In this document: positions 1 through 10,495 of the stretch, piece by piece
Position numbering within the stretch: position 1 is the first letter of the stretch
How the letters are laid out: each line of letters begins with the position of its first letter
From: Coriaria nepalensis
Lineage: Eukaryota; Streptophyta; Magnoliopsida; Cucurbitales; Coriariaceae
DNA: 64,000 nucleotides
Direction of reading: 5' to 3'
NCBI GenBank assembly: GCA_027186245.1
Contig: CP114481.1
Span: forward strand, 50,995,501 to 51,059,500
Position numbers and translations under genes: made by a program
Notes under the pieces: generated by a model
Told to the model about the DNA's origin: nothing
The model's database searches: none
Seen by the model: only the letters and a program-made list of their open reading frames with translations

Positions 1-2528
1 ATATCCTTTTTAATGCTAAAATAATGCATTGTTGTCTTCAATCGATTAATTACAAGTTATGTAAGAAAATAATGTTTGAAGGGCGAAAATAGAATTCGTT
101 CGAATTAATTTAGAATGATTGAATGACTAGAAGAGACTCAATGACATGACTTTAAGGCTAAACAAATGCATTGTTGCCTATAATAGATCACATGCAAGTT
201 ATGCACGAAAGTCATGTTTCAAGGCCGAATTTCGTACAAAGTGATTTAGAATGATTTACTGACTAAAAGAGACTCAAAAATAAGACTCAAAAATAAGACT
301 TTAAGGCTAAAAAATGCATAGTTGCCATCGATAGATCAACTGCAAGTTATGCATGAAAGTCGCGTTTTAAGTGGAAAAACAAAATTGGTTCAAAGTGCCG
401 TCAAACAATTCAATGATTGAAAAGACTGAATGATATGCTTTTTATTGCTAAAATAATGCATTGTTGTCTTCAATAGATTAATTACAAGTTATGTAAGAAA
501 ATAATGTTTGAAGGGCGAAAATAGAATTCGTTCGAATTAATTTAGAATGATTGAATGACTAGAAGAGACTCAGTGAAATGACTTTAAGGCTAAACAAATT
601 CATTGTTGCCTATAATAGATCAACTGCAAGTTATGCACGAAAGTCATGTTTCAAGGCCGAATTTCGTACAAAGTGATTTAGAATGATTTACTGACTAAAA
701 GAGACGTAATGATATGACTTTAAGGCTAAAAAATCAATAGTTGCCTTCAATAGATCAATTGCAAGTTATGCATGAAAGTCGCGTTCTAAATGCAAAATGA
801 GAATTGGTTCGAAGTGCCTTCAAACAATTTAATGATTGAAAAGACTGAGTGATATGCTTTTTAATGCTAAAATAATGCATTGTTGTCTTCAATAGATTAA
901 TTACAAGTTATGTAAGAAAATAATGTTTGAAGGGCGAAAATAGAATTCGTTCGAATGAATTTAGAATGATTGAATAACTAGAAGAGACTCAATGACATGA
1001 CTTTAAGGCTAAACAAATTCATTGTTGCCTATAATAGATCAACTGCAAGTAATGCACGAAAGTCATGTTTAAAGGCCGAATTTCGTTCGAAGTGCTTTAG
1101 AATGATTTACTGACTAAAAGAGACGCAAGAATATGAGTTTAAGGCTAAAAAAATGCATAGTTGCCATCAATAGATCAAGTGCAAGTTATGCATGAAAGTC
1201 GCATTTTAAATGCAAAAAGAGAAATGGTTCGAAGTGCCTTCAAACAATTTAATTATTGAAAAGATCGAGTGATATGCTTTTTAATGCTAAAATAATGCAT
1301 TGTTGTCTTCAATCGATTAATTACAAGTTATGTAAGAAAATAATGTTTGAAGGGCAAAAAAAGAATTCGTTCGAATTAATTTAGAATGATTTAATGACTA
1401 GAAGAGACTTAGTGACATGACTTTAAGGCTAAACAAATGCATTGTTGCCTATAATAGATTAACTGCAAGTTATGCACGAAAGTCATGTTTCAAGGCCGAA
1501 TTTCTTACAAAGTGATTTAGAATTATTTACCGACTAAAAGAGACTCAAAAATAAGACTTTAAGGCTAAAAAATGTATAGTTGCCATCAATAGATCAACTG
1601 CAAGTTATGTATGAAAGTCGCGTTTTAAATTGAAAAACAATTTTGGTTCAAAGTGCCGTCAAACATTTAATGATTGAAAAGACTGAGTGATATGCTTTTT
1701 AATGCTAAAATAATGCATTGTTGTATTCGGTAGATTAATTGCAAGTTATGTAAGAAAATAATGTTTGAAGGGCGAAAATAGAATTCGTTCGAATTAATTT
1801 AGAATGATTGAATGACTAGAAGAGACTCAATGACATGACTTTTAGGCTAAACAAATTCATTGTTGCCTATAATAGATCAACTGCAAGTAATGCACGAAAG
1901 TCATGTTTAAAGGCCGAATTTCGTTCGAAGTGCTTTAGAATGATTTACTGACTAAAAGAGACGCAAGAATATGAGTTTAAGGCTAAAAAAATGCATAGTT
2001 GCCATCAATAGATCAAGTGCAAGTTATGCATGAAAGTCGCGTTTTAAATGCAAAAAGGGAAATGGTTCGAAGTGCCTTCAAACAATTTAATTATTGAAAA
2101 GATCGAGTGATTTCCTTTTTAATGCTAAAATAATGCATTGTTGTCTTCAATCGATTAATTACAAGTTATGTAAGAAAATAATGTTTGAAGGGCAAAAATA
2201 GAATTCGTTCGAATTAATTTAGAATGATTGAATGACTAGAAGAGACTCAATGACATGACTTTAAGGCTAAACAAAAGCATTGTTGCCTATAATAGATCAA
2301 CTGCAAGTTATGCACGAAAGTCATGTTTCAAGGCCGAATTTCGTACAAAGTGATTTAGAATGATTTACCGACTAAAAGAGACTAAAAAATAAGACTTTAA
2401 GGCTAAAAAATGCATAGTTGCCATCAATAGAACAACTGCAAGTTATGCATGAAAGTCGCGTTTTAAATGGAAAAACAAAATTGGTTCAAAGTGCCGTCAA
2501 ACAATTTAATGATTGAAAAGACTGAGTG
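1..2528 (+). repeat. Left X/Y trimers, units 1-6
   Basis: Units start at 1, 433, 852, 1272, 1690 and 2110. Unit 1 is X-like with a 13 bp duplication. Unit 433 is mixed: its C begins gacgtaatgatatgac and reads tcaatagttgcc, as in the T1 units far to the right. The unit at 852 is Y-like with gaatgaatt and ttgaataac variants. The unit at 1272 shares gggcaaaaaaag and tttcttacaaagtg with those at 4626 and 13433, an offset of 3354 bp (eight trimers) from the first of these. Units 1690 (Y) and 2110 (X) form a dimer of the type amplified at 7140-10495; the acaaaagcattg variant at 2110 recurs in the unit at 9238. Confidence 0.85.
272..297 (+). repeat. 13 bp tandem duplication in unit 1
   Basis: The 13 bp word actcaaaaataag occurs twice back to back (272-284 and 285-297) where other X units have it once. 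This makes the unit 432 bp instead of 419. I saw it in no other copy, so it is a private event or a local assembly error. Confidence 0.9.
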
Positions 2529-5500
2529 ATATGCTTTTTAATGCTAAAATAATGCACTGTTGTATTCGGTAGATTAATTGCAAGTTATGTAAGAAAATAA
2601 TGTTTGAAGGGCGAAAATAGAATACGTTCGAATTAATTTAGAATGATTGAATGACTAGAAGAGACTCAATGACATGACTTTTAGGCTAAACAAATTCATT
2701 GTTGCCTATAATAGATCACATGCAAGTTATGCACGAAAGTCATGTTTAAAGGCCGAATTTCGTTCGAAGTGATTTAGAATGATTTACAGACTAAAAGAGA
2801 CGCAGAAATATGACTTTAAGGCTAAAAAATGCATAGTTGCCATCAATAGATCAATTGCAAGTTATGCATGAAAGTGGCGTTTTAAATGCAAAAAGAGAAA
2901 TGGTTCGAAGTGCCTTCAAACAATTAAATTATTGAAAAGATCGAGTGATATCCTTTTTAATGCTAAAATAATGCATTGTTGTCTTCAATGGATTAATTAC
3001 AAGTTATGTCAGAAAATAATGTTTGAAGGGCAAAAATAGAATTCGTTCGAATTAATTTAGAATGATTTAATGACTAGAAGAGACTTAGTGACATGACTTT
3101 AAGGCTAAACAAATGCATTGTTGCCTATAATAGATCAACTGCAAGTTATGCACGAAAGTCATGTTTCAAGGCCGAATTTCGTACAAAGTGATTTAGAATG
3201 ATTTACCGACTAAAAGAGACTAAAAGATAAGACTTTAAGGCTAAAAAATGCATAGTTGCCATCAATAGATCAACTGCAAGTTATGCATGAAACTCGCGTT
3301 TTAAATGCAAATACAAAATTGGTTCAAAGTGCCGTCAAACAATTTAATGATTGAAAAGACTGAGTGATATGCTTTTTAATGCTAAAATAATGCACTGTTG
3401 TATTCGGTAGATTAATTGCAAGTTATGTAAGAAAATAATGTTTGAAGGGCGAAAATAGAATACGTTCGAATTAATTTAGAATGATTGAATGACTAGAAGA
3501 GACTCAATGACATGACTTTGAGGCTAAACAAATTCATTGTTGCCTATAATAGATCACATGCAAGTTATGCACGAAAGTCATGTTTAAAGGCCGAATTTCG
3601 TACGAAGTGATTTAGAATGATTTACAGACTAAAAGAGACGCAAAAATATGACTTTAAGGCTAAAAAATGCATAGTTGCCATCAATAGATCAATTGCAAGT
3701 TATGCATGAAAGTCGCGTTCTAAATGCAAAAAGAGAATTGGTTCGAAGTGGCTTCAAACAATTTAATTATTGAAAAGATCGAGTGATATCCTTTTTAATG
3801 CTAAAATAATGCATTGTTGTCTTCAATCGATTAATTACAAGTTATGTAAGAAAATAATGTTTGAAGGGCGAAAATAAAATTCGTTCCAATTAATTTAGAA
3901 TGATTGAATGACTAGAAGAGACTCAGTGAAATGACCTTAAGGCTAAACAAATTCATTGTTGCCTATAATAGATCAACTGCAAGTAATGCACGAAAGTCAT
4001 GTTTAAAGGCAGAATTTCGTTCGAAGTGCTTTAGAATGATTTACTGACTAAAAGAGACGCAAAAATATGAGTTTAAGGCTAAAAAAATGCATAGTTGCCA
4101 TCAATAGATCAATTGCAAGTTATGCATGAAAGTCGCGTTTTAAATGCAAAAAGAGAAATGGTTCGAAGTGCCTTCAAACAATTTAATTATTGAAAAGATC
4201 GAGTGATATGCTTTTTAATGCTAAAATAATGCATTGTTGTATTCGGTAGATTAATTGCATGTTATGTAAGAAAATAATGTTTGAAGGGCGAAAATAGAAT
4301 TCGTTCGAATTAATTTAGAATGATTGAATGACTAGAAGAGACTCAATGACATGACTTTTAGGCTAAACAAATTCATTGTTGCCTATAATAGATCAACTGC
4401 AAGTAATGCACGAAAGTCATGTTTAAAGGCCGAATTTCGTTCGAAGTGCTTTAGAATGATTTACTGACTAAAAGAGACGCAAGAATATGAGTTTAAGGCT
4501 AAAAAAATGCATAGTTGCCATCAATAGATCAAGTGCAAGTTATGCATGAAAGTCGCATTTTAAATGCAAAAAGAGAAATGGTTCGAAGTGCCTTCAAACA
4601 ATTTAATTATTGAAAAGATCGAGTGATATCCTTTTTAATGCTAAAATAATGCATTGTTGTCTTCAATCGATTAATTACAAGTTATGTAAGAAAATAATGT
4701 TTGAAGGGCAAAAAAAGAATTCGTTCGAATTAATTTAGAATGATTTAATGACTAGAAGAGACTTAGTGACATGACTTTAAGGCTAAACAAATGCATTGTT
4801 GCCTATAATAGATTAACTGCAAGTTATGCACGAAAGTCATGTTTCAAGGCCGAATTTCTTACAAAGTGATTTAGAATTATTTACCGACTAAAAGAGACTC
4901 AAAAATAAGACTTTAAGGCTAAAAAATGTATAGTTGCCATCAATAGATCAACTGCAAGTTATGTATGAAAGTCGCGTTTTAAATGGAAAAACAATTTTGG
5001 TTCAAAGTGCCGTCAAACAATTTAATGATTGAAAAGACTGAGTGATATGCTTTTTAATGCTAAAATAATGCATTGTTGTATTCGGTAGATTAATTGCAAG
5101 TTATGTAAGAAAATAATGTTTGAAGGGCGAAAATAGAATTCGTTCGAATTAATTTAGAATGATTGAATGACTTGAAGAGACTCAATGACATGACTTTTAG
5201 GCTAAACAAATTCATTGTTGCCTATAATAGATCACATGCAAGTTATGCACGAAAGTCATGTTCAAAGGCCGAATTTCGTTCGAAGTGATTTATAATGATT
5301 TACAGACTAAAAGAGACGCAAAAGTATGACTTTAAGGCTAAAAAATGCATAGTTGCCATCAATAGATCAATTGCAAGTTACACATGAAAGTCGCGTTCTA
5401 AATGCAAAAAGAGAATTGGTTTGAAGTGCCTTCAAACAATTTAATTATTGAAAAGATCGAGTGATATCCTTTTTAATGCTAAAATAATGCATTGTTGTCT

Positions 5501-7139
5501 TTAATCGATTAATTACAAGTTATGTAAGAAAATAATGTTTGAAGGGCAAAAATAGAATTCGTTCGAATTAATTTAGAATGATTTAATGACTAGAAGAGAC
5601 TTAGTGACATGACTTTAAGGCTAAACAAAAGCATTGTTGCCTATAATAGATCAATAGCAAGTTATGCACGAAAGTCATGTTTCAAGGCCGAATTTCGTAC
5701 AAAGTGATTTAGAATGATTTACCGACTAAAAGTGACTCAAAAATAAGACTTTAAGGCTAAAAAATGCATGGTTGCCATCAATAGATCAACTGCAAGTTAT
5801 GCATGAAAGTCGCATTTTAAATGCAAAAACAAAATTGGTTCAAAGTGTCGGCAAACAATTTAATGATTGAAAAGACTGAGTGATATGCTTTTTAATGCTA
5901 AAATAATGCATTGTTGTATTCGGTAGATTAATTGCATGTTATGTAAGAAAATAATGTTTGAAGGGCGAAAATAGAATTCGTTCGAATTAATTTAGAATGA
6001 TTGAATGACTAGAAGAGACTCAATGACATGACTTTATGGCTAAACAAATTCATTGTTGCCTATAATAGATCAACTGCAAGTAATGCACGAAAGTCATGTT
6101 TAAAGGCCGAATTTCGTTCGAAGTGCTTTAGAAAGATTTAATGACTAAAAGAGACGTAATAATATGACTTTAAGGCTAAAAAATCAATAGTTGCCTTCAA
6201 TAGATCAATTACAAGTTATGCATGAAAGTCGCGTTCTAAATGCAAAAAGAGAATTGGTTCGAAGTGCCTTCAAACAATTTAATGATTGAAAAGACTGAGT
6301 GATATGCTTTTTAATGCTAAAATAATGCATTGTTGTATTCAATAGATTAATTACAAGTTATGTAAGAAAATAATGTTTGAAGGGCGAAAATAGAATTCGT
6401 TCGAATTAATTTAGAATGATTGAATGACTAGAAGAGACTCAATGACATGACTTTAAGGCTAAACAAATTCATTGTTGCCTATAATAGATCAACTGCAAGT
6501 AATGCACGAAAGTCATGTTTAAAGGCCGAATTTCGTTCGAAGTGCTTTAGAAAGATTTAATGACTAAAAGAGACGTAATAATATGACTTTAAGGCTAAAA
6601 AATCAGTAGTTGCCTTCAATAGATCAAGTGCAAGTTATGCATGAAAGTCGCGTTTTAAATGCAAAAAGGGAAATGGTTCGAAGTGCCTTCAAACAATTTA
6701 ATTATTGAAAAGATCGAGTGATATTCTTTTTAATGCTAAAATAATGCATTGTTGTCTTCAATCGATTAATTACAAGTTATGTAAGAAAATAATGTTTGAA
6801 GGGCAAAAATAGAATTCGTTCGAATTAATTTAGAATGATTTAATGACTAGAAGAGACTTAGTGACATGACTTTAAGGCTAAACAAATGCATTGTTGCCTA
6901 TAATAGATTAACTGCAAGTTATGCACGAAAGTCATGTTTCAAGGCCGAATTTCGTACAAAGTGATTTAGAATGATTTACCGACTAAAAGAGACTAAAAAA
7001 TAAGACTTTAAGGCTAAAAAATGCATAGTTGCCATCAATAGAACAACTGCAAGTTATGCATGAAAGTCGCGTTTTAAATGGAAAAACAAAATTGGTTCAA
7101 AGTGCCGTCAAACAATTTAATGATTGAAAAGACTGAGTG
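2529..7139 (+). repeat. Eleven-trimer block, left copy
   Basis: Units start at 2529, 2948, 3367, 3786, 4206, 4626, 5045, 5464, 5883, 6302 and 6721. The block recurs from 10496. Shared rare markers include gaatacg instead of gaattcg (units 2529 and 3367), gacgcagaaatatgac, aatggattaatt with atgtcag (unit 2948), aaaataaaattcgttcc (unit 3786), gcatgttatgtaag (units 4206 and 5883), gggcaaaaaaag (4626), agttacacatg (5045) and atattcttttt (6721). The offset is exactly 7967 bp at the markers near 2990 and 3871, and 8807 bp from 4555 onward, because the right copy has an extra 840 bp. Units 5883 and 6302 have T1-like B and C parts (agaaagatttaatg, gacgtaataatatgac), linking this block to the HOR domain. 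Confidence 0.9.
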
Positions 7140-7284
7140 ATATGCTTTTTAATGCTAAAATAATGCATTGTTGTATTCGGTAGATTAATTGCAAGTTATG
7201 TAAGAAAATAATGTTTGAAGGGCGAAAATAGAATTCGTTCGAATTAATTTAGAATGATTGAATGACTAGAAGAGACTCAATGAC
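7140..7284 (+). repeat. Reference subunit A of a Y-type trimer
   Basis: This is subunit A, about 145 bp, the longest and most A+T-rich of the three (about 26% G+C by hand count of a close copy). Landmarks in order are atatgcttttt, aatgctaaaataatgcattg, attcggtag, gttatgtaagaaaataatg, gaagggcgaaaatag, gaattcgttcgaatt and gactagaagagactcaatg. It aligns with B and C through the aatgcat-gttg block, the caagttatg block, the gttcgaa core and the gaatgatt-gact-aagagac tail. A is longer mainly because of extra bases between gggcg and the gttcgaa core. The inverted repeat AATTCG-TT-CGAATT lies at 7232-7245. Most A copies carry one EcoRI site (GAATTC), so this DNA should give a ~420 bp EcoRI ladder. 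Confidence 0.9.
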
Positions 7285-7420
7285 ATGACTTTTAGGCTAA
7301 ACAAATTCATTGTTGCCTACAATAGATCAACTGCAAGTAATGCACGAAAGTCATGTTTAAAGGCCGAATTTCGTTCGAAGTGCTTTAGAATGATTTACTG
7401 ACTAAAAGAGACGCAAGAAT
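7285..7420 (+). repeat. Reference subunit B of a Y-type trimer
   Basis: This is subunit B, about 136 bp. It opens with atgacttttaggctaaac (atgactttaaggctaaac in most copies), then ttcattgttgcctataatag, tcaactgcaag, atgcacgaaagtcatg, aaaggccgaatttcg, ttcgaagtgctttag, and ends with gactaaaagagacgc. The gttcgaa core and the aagagac tail match subunit A, while the ggctaaa opening and the caag-aatgca block match C. The variants I used to type units are aaattcattg versus aaatgcattg, the bases after gcaag (taatgc or ttatgc), caacttatgc, cacatgc, and the state of the core (cgttcgaag or cgtacaaag). Confidence 0.9.
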
Positions 7421-7559
7421 ATGAGTTTAAGGCTAAAAAAATGCATAGTTGCCATCAATAGATCAAGTGCAAGTTATGCATGAAAGTCGCGTTTTAAATG
7501 CAAAAAGGGAAATGGTTCGAAGTGCCTTCAAACAATTTAATTATTGAAAAGATCGAGTG
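7421..7559 (+). repeat. Reference subunit C of a Y-type trimer
   Basis: This is subunit C, about 139 bp. It opens with atgagtttaaggctaaaa, then aatgcatagttgccatc, atagatcaagtgcaag, ttatgcatgaaagtcgcg, aaatgcaaaaaggg, ggttcgaagtgccttc, and ends with ttattgaaaagatcgag before the next A. C is the most variable part of the trimer. X-type units have acaaaattggttcaaag and gccgtc here; Y-type units have gagaaatggttcgaag and gccttc. The core TTCGAA is at 7516-7521. Homology to A and B is visible by eye across most of its length. Confidence 0.9.
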
Positions 7560-7978
7560 ATTTCCTTTTTAATGCTAAAATAATGCATTGTTGTCTTCAA
7601 TCGATTAATTACAAGTTATGTAAGAAAATAATGTTTGAAGGGCAAAAATAGAATTCGTTCGAATTAATTTAGAATGATTGAATGACTAGAAGAGACTCAA
7701 TGACATGACTTTAAGGCTAAACAAATGCATTGTTGCCTATAATAGATCACATGCAAGTTATGCACGAAAGTCATGTTTCAAGGCCGAATTTCGTACAAAG
7801 TGATTTAGAATGATTTACCGACTAAAAGAGACTAAAAAATAAGACTTTAAGGCTAAAAAATGCATAGTTGCCATCAATAGAACAACTGCAAGTTATGCAT
7901 GAAAGTCGCGTTTTAAATGGAAAAACAAAATTGGTTCAAAGTGCCGTCAAACAATTTAATGATTGAAAAGACTGAGTG
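7560..7978 (+). repeat. Reference X-type trimer
   Basis: This is a complete X trimer, partner of the Y trimer at 7140-7559 in the 839 bp dimer. A spans 7560-7704, B 7705-7840 and C 7841-7978. X markers are cttcaatcg and gggcaaaaatag in A; tttcaaggccg with cgtacaaagtg in B; and gactaaaaaataag, acaaaattggttcaaag and gccgtc in C. Compared with Y, the TTCGAA core is kept only in A. In B it reads TACAAA and in C TTCAAA. The C change is a CpG-to-CpA transition. Confidence 0.88.
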
Positions 7979-10495
7979 ATATGCTTTTTAATGCTAAAAT
8001 AATGCATTGTTGTATTCGGTAGATTAATTGCAAGTTATGTAAGAAAATAATGTTTGAAGGGCGAAAATAGAATTCGTTCGAATTAATTTAGAATGATTGA
8101 ATGACTAGAAGAGACTCAATGACATGACTTTTAGGCTAAACAAATTCATTGTTGCCTATAATAGATCAACTGCAAGTAATGCACGAAAGTCATGTTTAAA
8201 GGCCGAATTTCGTTCGAAGTGCTTTAGAATGATTTACTGACTAAAAGAGACGCAAGAATATGAGTTTAAGGCTAAAAAAATGCATAGTTGCCATCAATAG
8301 ATCAAGTGCAAGTTATGCATGAAAGTCGCGTTTTAAATGCAAAAAGGGAAATGGTTCGAAGTGCCTTCAAACAATTTAATTATTGAAAAGATCGAGTGAT
8401 TTCCTTTTTAATGCTAAAATAATGCATTGTTGTCTTCAATCGATTAATTACAAGTTATGTAAGAAAATAATGTTTGAAGGGCAAAAATAGAATTCGTTCG
8501 AATTAATTTAGAATGATTGAATGACTAGAAGAGACTCAATGACATGACTTTAAGGCTAAACAAATGCATTGTTGCCTATAATAGATCACATGCAAGTTAT
8601 GCACGAAAGTCATGTTTCAAGGCCGAATTTCGTACAAAGTGATTTAGAATGATTTACCGACTAAAAGAGACTAAAAAATAAGACTTTAAGGCTAAAAAAT
8701 GCATAGTTGCCATCAATAGAACAACTGCAAGTTATGCATGAAAGTCGCGTTTTAAATGGAAAAACAAAATTGGTTCAAAGTGCCGTCAAACAATTTAATG
8801 ATTGAAAAGACTGAGTGATATGCTTTTTAATGCTAAAATAATGCATTGTTGTATTCGGTAGATTAATTGCAAGTTATGTAAGAAAATAATGTTTGAAGGG
8901 CGAAAATAGAATTCGTTCGAATTAATTTAGAATGATTGAATGACTAGAAGAGACTCAATGACATGACTTTTAGGCTAAACAAATTCATTGTTGCCTATAA
9001 TAGATCAACTGCAAGTAATGCACGAAAGTCATGTTTAAAGGCCGAATTTCGTTCGAAGTGCTTTAGAATGATTTACTGACTAAAAGAGACGCAAGAATAT
9101 GAGTTTAAGGCTAAAAAAATGCATAGTTGCCATCAATAGATCAAGTGCAAGTTATGCATGAAAGTCGCGTTTTAAATGCAAAAAGGGAAATGGTTCGAAG
9201 TGCCTTCAAACAATTTAATTATTGAAAAGATCGAGTGATTTCCTTTTTAATGCTAAAATAATGCATTGTTGTCTTCAATCGATTAATTACAAGTTATGTA
9301 AGAAAATAATGTTTGAAGGGCAAAAATAGAATTCGTTCGAATTAATTTAGAATGATTGAATGACTAGAAGAGACTCAATGACATGACTTTAAGGCTAAAC
9401 AAAAGCATTGTTGCCTATAATAGATCAACTGCAAGTTATGCACGAAAGTCATGTTTCAAGGCCGAATTTCGTACAAAGTGATTTAGAATGATTTACCGAC
9501 TAAAAGAGACTAAAAAATAAGACTTTAAGGCTAAAAAATGCATAGTTGCCATCAATAGAACAACTGCAAGTTATGCATGAAAGTCGCGTTTTAAATGGAA
9601 AAACAAAATTGGTTCAAAGTGCCGTCAAACAATTTAATGATTGAAAAGACTGAGTGATATGCTTTTTAATGCTAAAATAATGCATTGTTGTATTCGGTAG
9701 ATTAATTGCAAGTTATGTAAGAAAATAATGTTTGAAGGGCGAAAATAGAATTCGTTCGAATTAATTTAGAATGATTGAATGACTAGAAGAGACTCAATGA
9801 CATGACTTTTAGGCTAAACAAATTCATTGTTGCCTATAATAGATCAACTGCAAGTAATGCACGAAAGTCATGTTTAAAGGCCGAATTTCGTTCGAAGTGC
9901 TTTAGAATGATTTACTGACTAAAAGAGACGCAAGAATATGAGTTTAAGGCTAAAAAAATGCATAGTTGCCATCAATAGATCAAGTGCAAGTTATGCATGA
10001 AAGTCGCGTTTTAAATGCAAAAAGGGAAATGGTTCGAAGTGCCTTCAAACAATTTAATTATTGAAAAGATCGAGTGATTTCCTTTTTAATGCTAAAATAA
10101 TGCATTGTTGTCTTCAATCGATTAATTACAAGTTATGTAAGAAAATAATGTTTGAAGGGCAAAAATAGAATTCGTTCGAATTAATTTAGAATGATTGAAT
10201 GACTAGAAGAGACTCAATGACATGACTTTAAGGCTAAACAAATGCATTGTTGCCTATAATAGATCACATGCAAGTTATGCACGAAAGTCATGTTTCAAGG
10301 CCGAATTTCGTACAAAGTGATTTAGAATGATTTACCGACTAAAAGAGACTAAAAAATAAGACTTTAAGGCTAAAAAATGCATAGTTGCCATCAATAGATC
10401 AACTGCAAGTTATGCATGAAACTCGCGTTTTAAATGCAAATACAAAATTGGTTCAAAGTGCCGTCAAACAATTTAATGATTGAAAAGACTGAGTG

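Larger units (their letters stand above)
7140..10495 (+). repeat. Regular X-Y dimer tract, four 839 bp dimers
   Basis: Eight trimers start at 7140 (Y), 7560 (X), 7979 (Y), 8399 (X), 8818 (Y), 9238 (X), 9657 (Y) and 10077 (X), giving four consecutive 839 bp dimers. Most differences I saw between dimers are single bases, such as aaatgcattg with cacatgc versus aaaagcattg with caactgc in the X unit at 9238. This is the most homogeneous X/Y stretch in the window, so it was probably amplified recently by repeated dimer-length exchange. The last X unit switches near 10379 to the C variant gaaactcgcg with gcaaatac, otherwise seen in the units at 2948 and 10915. Confidence 0.93.

Noticed and set aside
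272..297. The 13 bp duplication as a transposon target-site duplication
   Set aside because: The two copies are directly adjacent with nothing between them and no element remnants, so a simple tandem slip is a better reading.
7232..7245. AATTCG-TT-CGAATT as a terminator hairpin or promoter element
   Set aside because: It recurs in nearly every subunit A without any nearby gene, and a two-base loop is too tight for a normal RNA hairpin. It is a dyad in DNA at most.
7370..7386. Possible CENP-B box at ttcgttcgaagtgc
   Set aside because: It matches the TTCG and the following A of the core motif, but the required CGGG half is absent (TGCT or TGAT instead). Calling it a CENP-B box would overstate the match.
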